Assembly: GCA_910587925.1 (NCBI GenBank)
Contig: CAJUOC010000050.1
Span: forward strand, 1-9,486
Length of the DNA stretch: 9,486 bases
DNA from: an uncultured Muribaculaceae bacterium
GTDB taxonomy: Bacteria; Bacteroidota; Bacteroidia; Bacteroidales; Muribaculaceae
Reading direction: 5' to 3'
The notes beneath the pieces are model-generated. The model made no database searches and was not told the DNA's origin. It worked only from the letters and a program-made list of their open reading frames with translations. Shown piece after piece: positions 4,786 through 9,486 of this stretch. Each line of letters opens with the position of its first letter. The first letter of the stretch is position 1. Position numbers and translations under genes: made by a program.

Positions 4786-6636
4786 GTGAAAAAATTTATT
4801 ACATCCGCCCTTCTCGCGCTGACGACAGCTGCCGGAGCCATGGGCGCCGCCACCCCCGACTTCTACCTCCGGGGCGACCTCAACAACTGGGGCAGTCCTG
4901 CCGACCGGCAGTTTACGCGCACGGGCGACACTTACTCGCTGCACGTCGACGCGCTCGACGGCAAGTTTAAAATCGCCAATTCCGACTGGTCTGTAAACTT
5001 CGGCGCGGCCACCGACGGCGCCGTATCGGTCTCCGGACCGTGTTACCGCGACGGCGTGCAAGACGGCGCCAACTTCGAGGCCGCCGCACTCTGCGATGTC
5101 GACATATCCTTTGTATACACCGGCTCGTCCACGGCTGAGATAAAGTTTGTGGTGGGCGGAGTGGAGCCCTCCCGCGACGGGCTTACATCGGGCACTCTGC
5201 CTGTGCTGTACATCAATGTGTATGGCGCCGACGGCGGCTACGACAACGAGATTATCAGCAAAGACCTCGACCACAAAAATTACTTTGCCGGCGAGTACTG
5301 GCTCGACCTCAACGGCTGCGAATGGCTCGCCGCAGAGGGTGGCGAGAGCGTCGGCTCGGCCGAGGCCCCGCTGCCGCTCGAAATCAAGGCGCGCGGCAAC
5401 TATACCCGCCGTGCATTTGCCAAGAAACCCTTCAAACTCAAGCTCGGCGCCAAAAAGTCGCTGCTGGGCATGACCAAGAGCAAGCACTACGCCATACTGG
5501 CCCATGCCGACGACGACAAGGGCTACATGCGCAATTTCACCGGCTTCAGCCTCGGCCGCCGCATCGGCCTGCCCTGGACGCCCTGGCAGCAGCCTGTCGA
5601 GGTGGTCATCAACGGCGACTACCGCGGCCTGTACTTCCTCACCGAGTCGATACGCGTGGGCGACGGCCGTGTGCCCGTCGAGGAGCTTGACGACCTCGAG
5701 GGCAATCCCGACCTGGTGTCGGGCGGCTATGTGGTCGAGCTCGACAATTACGACGAAGACAATCAGATACGCCTCGAGGAGAAGGGGCAGGCGCCGGTCG
5801 ACAAAGACGTGCTGCGCGTGACCTTTGACACTCCCGAGGAGTACTCGCCCCTGCAGCTGCGATTCATCACCGACCAGTTTACCGCCATCAACGACCTCAT
5901 CGGCGACAATTCCGACGATGTGTGGCGCTATCTTGATATCGACGATGCCGCCCGATACTATCTGGTAGAGGAAATCATATCGCACACCGAGGCTTACCAC
6001 GGCTCGACCTACCTCTTCCGCGACCGCGGCGAGGGCCGCAAGTGGCACTTCTCGCCACTGTGGGACTGCGGCAATGCCTTCAACGGCCCCACCGACGGAT
6101 TCTTCTACGACCACTCGCCCTTCGGCTCCACCTGGATACCCTCGCTGCGACTCAACGACCGCTTCAACAGTGTCGTGGCCCGCACCTGGTTGTGGTTTAT
6201 GTCGACCGGCTACAAGGGCTTTGACGACGAGCTCGCCGCATACCGCGACCACCTGCGAGCCGCTGCCGCCGCCGACCACCGCCGCTGGGACGGCCGGCCC
6301 ACGCCCGCCGACGGACAGCCCGTGGCCGACAACAGCGACATCGACACCCGCTACCGCACCGTGCGCGACCATCTCGCCGCCAAAATCGCCTGGCTCAAAG
6401 ACCGTTTTGGCGACTACACCGCGGGTACCTATGCCGAGCCCGAGCGCGATGCCACTCCCGCCGCACCGCTGCCCGAATATCTGACGGCCGGCGTCGGCGA
6501 GGTATCGGCCGACGCCGCCGCTGGCACCCCCGTGCGCTACTACAACCTCCAGGGGCAGCCCGTGTCGTCGCCCGCCCCCGGCACCCTCTACATCACCGTA
6601 GATGCCGACGGCCGCCCCTCAAAGACAATACTCTGA
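4786..6636 (+). CDS. Secreted CotH-family protein with N-terminal carbohydrate-binding-like domain
   Basis: This 616-residue exported protein has a signal peptide, V/M-K-K-F-I-T-S then a hydrophobic run to about A21. Residues about 24-125 (F-Y-L-R-G-D-L-N-N-W-G at 26-36) look like a small beta-sandwich of the starch-binding/SusE-like type. A CotH domain (PF08757) spans about 138-545, with K-A-R-G-N-Y-T-R (201-208), K-K-P-F-K-L-K-L (213-220), I-N-G-D-Y-R-G-L-Y-F-L-T-E (275-287) and S-P-L-W-D-C-G-N-A-F (423-432). CotH of Bacillus is an atypical protein kinase of spore coat proteins; Bacteroidales homologues are mostly uncharacterised, so kinase activity here is inference. Asp427 sits in the expected metal-site region, but the usual D-x-D appears as D-C-G. 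The C-terminus (583-616, Y-Y-N-L-Q-G-Q-P-V) resembles a degenerate T9SS/Por sorting tail. I chose GTG at 4786 because it begins a clean signal peptide and follows a promoter box; the ATG at 4708 lies upstream of that box. Confidence 0.83.
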   Translation: MKKFITSALLALTTAAGAMGAATPDFYLRGDLNNWGSPADRQFTRTGDTYSLHVDALDGKFKIANSDWSVNFGAATDGAVSVSGPCYRDGVQDGANFEAAALCDVDISFVYTGSSTAEIKFVVGGVEPSRDGLTSGTLPVLYINVYGADGGYDNEIISKDLDHKNYFAGEYWLDLNGCEWLAAEGGESVGSAEAPLPLEIKARGNYTRRAFAKKPFKLKLGAKKSLLGMTKSKHYAILAHADDDKGYMRNFTGFSLGRRIGLPWTPWQQPVEVVINGDYRGLYFLTESIRVGDGRVPVEELDDLEGNPDLVSGGYVVELDNYDEDNQIRLEEKGQAPVDKDVLRVTFDTPEEYSPLQLRFITDQFTAINDLIGDNSDDVWRYLDIDDAARYYLVEEIISHTEAYHGSTYLFRDRGEGRKWHFSPLWDCGNAFNGPTDGFFYDHSPFGSTWIPSLRLNDRFNSVVARTWLWFMSTGYKGFDDELAAYRDHLRAAAAADHRRWDGRPTPADGQPVADNSDIDTRYRTVRDHLAAKIAWLKDRFGDYTAGTYAEPERDATPAAPLPEYLTAGVGEVSADAAAGTPVRYYNLQGQPVSSPAPGTLYITVDADGRPSKTIL

Positions 6637-6637
6637 T

Positions 6638-8197
6638 ATGATACTCACTCTCCCCTCTCGCTCCGGCGCTCCGGCGCTCGAAATCAACACCTCCCGACTC
6701 ACCGTGATAGGCGCCAACGGCGCGGGCAAGACACGCTTTGCCCGCGCTCTGGCCGCCTCACTGGGCGAGCGGGCGTTTGCCATGTCGGCCCTGCGCGCGC
6801 TCTACGACCGCGAGGCGCCGGCCAGCCCGGCTCCCGGCTCCATCGACAGCCTCTATGCCGAGGCTGTCGGGCGCTCGGCGCTGGTGCGCCCCGACCGTCT
6901 CGGCGAGTTTGACCGCCTCACGGCCCTGCTCGTGGGCGAGGCCGTCGGCGCTCTCATGAGCGAGCGCTACGAGGCCGGCGTATCGGCCGGTCCCGTGCGG
7001 CTCGATACAGTCATCGACCGCTGGGAGCGGCTCTTTCCCGGCAACCGCATACTCGTGCAGTACGGACGTCTGCTGGTCGACTCCAGCCCGGCCGCGCCCG
7101 GCTCGGCGGCGTACTCTGCCGCCCGTCTCTCCGACGGCGAGCGCGCCGTGCTGTACTATCTGGCCGCGGTGCTGTATGCTCCGGCGGGAGGGGTGGTGTT
7201 TGTGGAGTCGCCCGAGATGTTTCTGCACGCATCGGTAGTGCGCCGGCTGTGGGACGACGTAGAGCGTCTGCGCCCCGACTGCACCTTTGTATACATCACC
7301 CACGACCTGGCATTTGCCGCCACACGCGCCGACTCCGACATCATCTGGGTAAAAAGCTGCGACACCGAGCGCGGCACCTGGGACTACGACCGACTCGCCG
7401 CCGCCGAGGGCCTGCCCGACGACGTGTATCTTGCCATCCTGGGCGAGCGCCGTCCGGTGCTCTTTGTCGAGGGCGACGGTGTGCACAGCTTCGATGCCAA
7501 GCTCTACCCGCTCATCTTCCCCGAGTTTACCGTGAAGCCCATCGGCGGGTGCAAACAGGTCATCGAGGCCACCCGATCGTTCAACGGTCTGCGCACCTTC
7601 CACAATCTCGACGCATACGGCATCGTCGACCGCGACCGCCGCGCCGATGCCGAGGTGGCCTATCTGCGGCGGCGCCACGTGCTGGTGCCCGATGTGGCCG
7701 AGATAGAGAATATCTTTCTCATCGAGCCGGTCGTGCGCATCATGGCCGAGATCGGCGGGCGCCGTCCGGGCAAAGTATTCGACGCCGTGCGCTCCAATCT
7801 GCTCCATCTCTTCCGCTCGCAGCTGCGGCGCCAGGCGCTCGAGCATACCCGTCACCGGCTCAAGAAGGAAGTCGCCGTGCGTATCGACGGGCGCTTCGAC
7901 ACCGTCGAGGCCCTTGAGAAGCACGTGTCGACACTGCTGCTCACCCTCAATCCGCGCGGCATATACGGCTCGCTGCGGCGCGAGTTTACAAGTTACGCCG
8001 ATGGCGGCGACTACGCCTCCATCCTGCGCGTGTTCAATCACAAATCGATGATTACCGAGACCCGCGTGGCCCAGCTGTGCGGGATGCGCGACTGCGACAA
8101 GCGCGCCTATATCGGCGCCGTGCTCGACATGCTCCGCACCGACCGCCCCGAGGCCGAGGCCATGCGCGCCGCCATGCGCGACACATTCAAGCTTTAG
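6638..8197 (+). CDS. ABC/OLD-like ATPase fused to DUF4435 (TOPRIM-like) domain
   Basis: This 519-residue protein is predicted cytoplasmic. The ATPase half (about 1-265) shows a Walker A G25-A-N-G-A-G-K31-T32, an ABC-like signature L164-S-D-G-E168, a Walker B region V-V-F-V-E190-S-P-E193-M-F-L-H, and a switch histidine in Y-I-T-H222-D. The second half (about 270-519) fits DUF4435: V-L-F-V-E278-G-D280, G-I-V-D331-R-D333-R, and E355-I-E357-N, the acidic pattern of a TOPRIM-type metal site. DUF4435 is the domain of AriB, the effector of the PARIS anti-phage system, whose partner AriA is an ATPase; one-gene fusions of the two are known. Here the ATPase half is much smaller than AriA, and the Walker B acidic pair D-E is replaced by E-S. 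A general nucleic-acid or DNA-repair role is the main alternative. I chose the ATG at 6638, one base after the CotH-family stop codon (TGA-T-ATG), implying translational coupling. The 3' end overlaps the opposing phosphatase gene by 4 nt. Confidence 0.85.
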   Translation: MILTLPSRSGAPALEINTSRLTVIGANGAGKTRFARALAASLGERAFAMSALRALYDREAPASPAPGSIDSLYAEAVGRSALVRPDRLGEFDRLTALLVGEAVGALMSERYEAGVSAGPVRLDTVIDRWERLFPGNRILVQYGRLLVDSSPAAPGSAAYSAARLSDGERAVLYYLAAVLYAPAGGVVFVESPEMFLHASVVRRLWDDVERLRPDCTFVYITHDLAFAATRADSDIIWVKSCDTERGTWDYDRLAAAEGLPDDVYLAILGERRPVLFVEGDGVHSFDAKLYPLIFPEFTVKPIGGCKQVIEATRSFNGLRTFHNLDAYGIVDRDRRADAEVAYLRRRHVLVPDVAEIENIFLIEPVVRIMAEIGGRRPGKVFDAVRSNLLHLFRSQLRRQALEHTRHRLKKEVAVRIDGRFDTVEALEKHVSTLLLTLNPRGIYGSLRREFTSYADGGDYASILRVFNHKSMITETRVAQLCGMRDCDKRAYIGAVLDMLRTDRPEAEAMRAAMRDTFKL

Positions 8198-8925
8198 AGT
8201 GAGTCATTTAGCAGGCGCCCCTCCAGGGCCGCGCGGTGCTTAAGATAGTTTTTCGACGCCAGATAGCGGTCGATGGCATCGGCATGAGATGCGCGGTGCA
8301 GGTCGCTGCCGAGGAAGTCTACCAGCCCCTCGCCGATGAGGTGCTCGGCAATCTGACGCTCCGCTCCGCCATATGCGCCGGCAAGCGACAGCAGATTGCA
8401 CTGGAAGAGCAGGCCCGCATCGTGGAGCGTGCGGTAGCGCTTGCGGTTGCCATAATAATACGAGTAGCGCTCGGGATGAGCCAGCACAGGACGCAGCCCG
8501 CGTACCTGCAGGTCAAAGACCAGGCGGTCGAGATTCCACGGCTCCTGCATGAATGAGTTTTCGATAAGGATAAAGCCGGCGTGGGTCATCTCCACATTGT
8601 CCTCCAGATGCTTGAGCAGCAGGTCGTCGATACGGTACTCGGCCCAGTGGTCGACGGCCGGCAGGTCAGAGCGGCCGGCTGTGGCCGCCTTCAGCTCCTC
8701 CATAGCCTTGCCGATAGACTCGCGAGTGTTGGGAAACGTGCCGTAGGTCACGTGAGGCGAGGCCACCACGCGAGTCAGACCCCAGCGGGCCATGCGTCCA
8801 AGCAAGTCGGCCGAGGTCGCCGCGTCGGGCGAGCCGTCGTCGATACCCGGCACGATGTGGCAGTGCACATCAGTATGGAAAAAGAGCTGCTGCGGCTCAG
8901 TCTTGCGCTTGAAGAAATCAAACAT
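8194..8925 (-). CDS. PHP-type tyrosine-protein phosphatase (CpsB/CapC/YwqE family)
   Basis: This 243-residue PHP-fold metalloenzyme dephosphorylates tyrosine-phosphorylated proteins, classically the bacterial tyrosine kinases that control capsule and exopolysaccharide synthesis. The metal ligands are all visible: D-V-H21-C-H23-I-V-P-G-I-D-D30-G, S-P-H58-V-T, A-E96-Y, E122-N, L-A-H150-P-E-R, and G-S-D208-L-H210. The length matches the family. There is no signal peptide, so it is cytoplasmic. I chose ATG at 8925, which gives M-F-D-F-F-K-R-K just before the domain. An upstream in-frame ATG at 9123 would run through the tRNA gene and is rejected. No tyrosine kinase or capsule gene is in this window, so its substrate is not indicated by context. 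The stop codon overlaps that of the opposing ATPase gene. Confidence 0.92.
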   Translation of the reverse strand: MFDFFKRKTEPQQLFFHTDVHCHIVPGIDDGSPDAATSADLLGRMARWGLTRVVASPHVTYGTFPNTRESIGKAMEELKAATAGRSDLPAVDHWAEYRIDDLLLKHLEDNVEMTHAGFILIENSFMQEPWNLDRLVFDLQVRGLRPVLAHPERYSYYYGNRKRYRTLHDAGLLFQCNLLSLAGAYGGAERQIAEHLIGEGLVDFLGSDLHRASHADAIDRYLASKNYLKHRAALEGRLLNDSL

Positions 8926-8957
8926 AGCCTCGAAGGTTGGTCGGTTACACGTGACAG

Positions 8958-8990
8958 CAAAGGTACAAAAAAAGACGCTGACAGCAGCAA
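8958..8990 (-). promoter_or_regulatory. Promoter of the PHP phosphatase gene
   Basis: On the minus strand there is a TTG at 8990-8988 and TACCTTTG at 8965-8958, spaced by 22 nt. The -7 box matches the Bacteroidetes consensus exactly; the spacing is slightly long. The box lies 33 nt before the ATG at 8925, leaving a short leader. Confidence 0.6.
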
Positions 8991-8995
8991 AAAAG

Positions 8996-9026
8996 TTGCA
9001 CGCGCGCCCGAAAAACGCTACCTTTG
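8996..9026 (+). promoter_or_regulatory. Promoter of tRNA-Arg
   Basis: TTG (8996-8998) and TACCTTTG (9019-9026) are spaced by 20 nt, fitting the Bacteroidetes TTG-N19-21-TAnnTTTG pattern. The tRNA begins 8 nt after the -7 box, so little or no 5' leader is expected. Its -33 element lies back to back with that of the phosphatase promoter. Confidence 0.7.
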
Positions 9027-9033
9027 CGCCCAC

Positions 9034-9107
9034 GGTTCCGTAGCTCAGCTGGATAGAGCAACAGCCTTCTAAGCTGTGGGTCTTGGGTTCGAATCCCAAC
9101 GGAATCA
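9034..9107 (+). tRNA. tRNA-Arg, anticodon TCT
   Basis: It is 74 nt long with all four arms. The acceptor stem is GGTTCCG (9034-9040) with CGGAATC (9100-9106), including one G-U pair. The D arm is GCTC/GAGC (9043-9059). The anticodon stem is ACAGC/GCTGT with loop CTTCTAA (9066-9072), so the anticodon is TCT at 9068-9070, reading AGA (and AGG by wobble). The T arm is TTGGG/CCCAA with loop TTCGAAT. The discriminator is A9107; CCA is not encoded and must be added by the CCA-adding enzyme. AGA is probably a minor arginine codon in the GC-rich genes here. Confidence 0.97.
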
Positions 9108-9129
9108 CTGAAAATATCTCCACAACTCA

Positions 9130-9160
9130 CTGTAAGCCAGCGCCATGCGCTGGCTTACAG
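9130..9160 (+). terminator. Perfect 14-bp hairpin after tRNA-Arg
   Basis: CTGTAAGCCAGCGC (9130-9143) and its exact reverse complement (9147-9160) surround a CAT loop. It lies 22 nt past the tRNA and probably ends or trims that transcript. It is followed by CATTTAAAAA rather than a proper T-run, so termination may be weak. The perfect stem and 3-nt loop also resemble the hairpins at the left end of the window, so a repeat-family origin is possible. Confidence 0.65.
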
Positions 9161-9236
9161 CATTTAAAAACCATCCGACGCTTCCCTGCGCCCCCGCACC
9201 GCTTGCTAAAACCTTTCTGTATCTGTGCAAAAAATG

Positions 9237-9244
9237 TATCTTTG
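9237..9244 (+). promoter_or_regulatory. Candidate promoter of the KilA-N gene
   Basis: TATCTTTG matches the TAnnTTTG -7 box and lies 28 nt before the ATG at 9273. No TTG occurs at the expected -33 spacing. It indicates that the gene has its own promoter rather than depending on tRNA read-through. Confidence 0.55.
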
Positions 9245-9272
9245 CCTTTGAAATCACAACCTTATCTCTTCA

Positions 9273-9486
9273 ATGGCTAAAATCACAGTACAGAATACAA
9301 ATATCACTATTATCAATCTCGATGGCCAGGATTATGTATCTATAACCGATTTGGCGCGACATAAAAGCGATGATCCCACTGCTGTTATCGGTAATTGGAT
9401 GCGAAACCGTAATACGATAGAGTTTCTTGGAATATGGGAGAGTCTCTACAATCCTGATTTTAAACCCCTCGAATTCGAGGGGTTTA
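9273..9486 (+). CDS. KilA-N domain protein, N-terminal part (runs off the window)
   Basis: Seventy-one codons are visible from ATG 9273 with no stop before the window ends. The N-terminus reads M-A-K-I-T-V-Q-N-T, then Y-V-S-I-T-D-L-A-R-H-K, V-I-G-N-W-M-R-N-R-N-T-I-E-F-L-G-I-W-E and N-P-D-F-K-P-L-E-F-E-G-F. This is the start of a KilA-N domain (PF04383), a small DNA-binding fold found in phage antirepressors and in many Bacteroidetes chromosomal genes, usually about 250-290 residues. Base composition is clearly poorer in G+C than every gene to its left, with codons such as AAT, TAT and ATA, and it sits next to a tRNA, a common integration site. Horizontal origin is plausible but not shown. I am fairly sure of the family from recalled sequence; the function in this host is unknown. 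Confidence 0.8.
   Translation, partial: MAKITVQNTNITIINLDGQDYVSITDLARHKSDDPTAVIGNWMRNRNTIEFLGIWESLYNPDFKPLEFEGF
9461..9486. repeat. 26-bp perfect palindrome at the window edge
   Basis: Bases 9461-9486 equal their own reverse complement, centred on GAATTC (9471-9476) with arms TAAACCCCTC and GAGGGGTTTA. It lies inside the KilA-N reading frame (F-K-P-L-E-F-E-G-F), which looks like normal protein sequence for that family. It ends exactly at the last base of the window, so it could extend further or mark an assembly break. Confidence 0.85.

Noticed and set aside
4771..6372. Long minus-strand open frame opposite the CotH-family gene
   Set aside because: It is a shadow frame caused by high GC; no recognisable domain, and the plus strand carries clear CotH motifs.
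6758..8041. Long minus-strand open frame opposite the ATPase gene
   Set aside because: It is another shadow frame, with no motifs; the plus strand has Walker A, signature and DUF4435 motifs.
8926..9123. N-terminal extension of the PHP phosphatase to an ATG at 9123
   Set aside because: It would translate through the tRNA-Arg gene and both promoters; the ATG at 8925 directly precedes the conserved domain.
9034..9486. Integrated element with att sites at the tRNA
   Set aside because: No second copy of the tRNA 3' end and no integrase occur within the window, so only a suspicion is kept.

Overview
The window looks like a chromosomal segment of a GC-rich member of the Bacteroidales. Muribaculaceae-like is my best guess, inferred from gene content and style rather than from any search. 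The supports are Bacteroidetes-type promoter boxes (TAnnTTTG) upstream of several genes, weak or absent Shine-Dalgarno sequences, and a lipoprotein with D-S-A/D-S-L O-glycosylation motifs. A CotH-family secreted protein also ends in the 'YYNLQG' tail typical of the group.

Layout. Bases 1-295 hold no convincing gene but contain a cluster of small perfect hairpins, including a 20-bp perfect inverted repeat (47-66 / 110-129) whose arms are themselves palindromes. A minus-strand block follows, read from right to left: dacB (PBP4-type D-Ala-D-Ala carboxypeptidase), a conserved protein of unknown function, rsmI (16S rRNA C1402 2'-O-methyltransferase), a coiled-coil lipoprotein, and an acyl-ACP thioesterase. 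The first four are packed with gaps of 13 nt or less, or with overlaps, and probably form an operon. The thioesterase is set off by 73 nt containing a GC-rich hairpin.

Divergent from dacB, on the plus strand, is a two-gene unit. It comprises a secreted CotH-family protein with an N-terminal carbohydrate-binding-like domain, then a 519-residue protein fusing an ABC/OLD-like ATPase to a DUF4435 (TOPRIM-like) domain, with one base between stop and start. The ATPase ends tail-to-tail with a minus-strand PHP-type tyrosine phosphatase (CpsB/YwqE family), and the two stop codons share bases. Right of that phosphatase is a compact divergent promoter region that also drives tRNA-Arg(TCT). After the tRNA come a perfect 14-bp hairpin and the start of a lower-GC KilA-N domain gene that runs off the window.

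The most interesting element is the ATPase-DUF4435 fusion. Its domain order is that of a miniature single-chain version of the PARIS (AriA + AriB) anti-phage system, but its Walker B region is unusual and it sits in a housekeeping-like context. A defence role is therefore a hypothesis. The hairpin cluster on the left and the KilA-N gene beside a tRNA on the right suggest that the flanks of this otherwise core-like block are more fluid.
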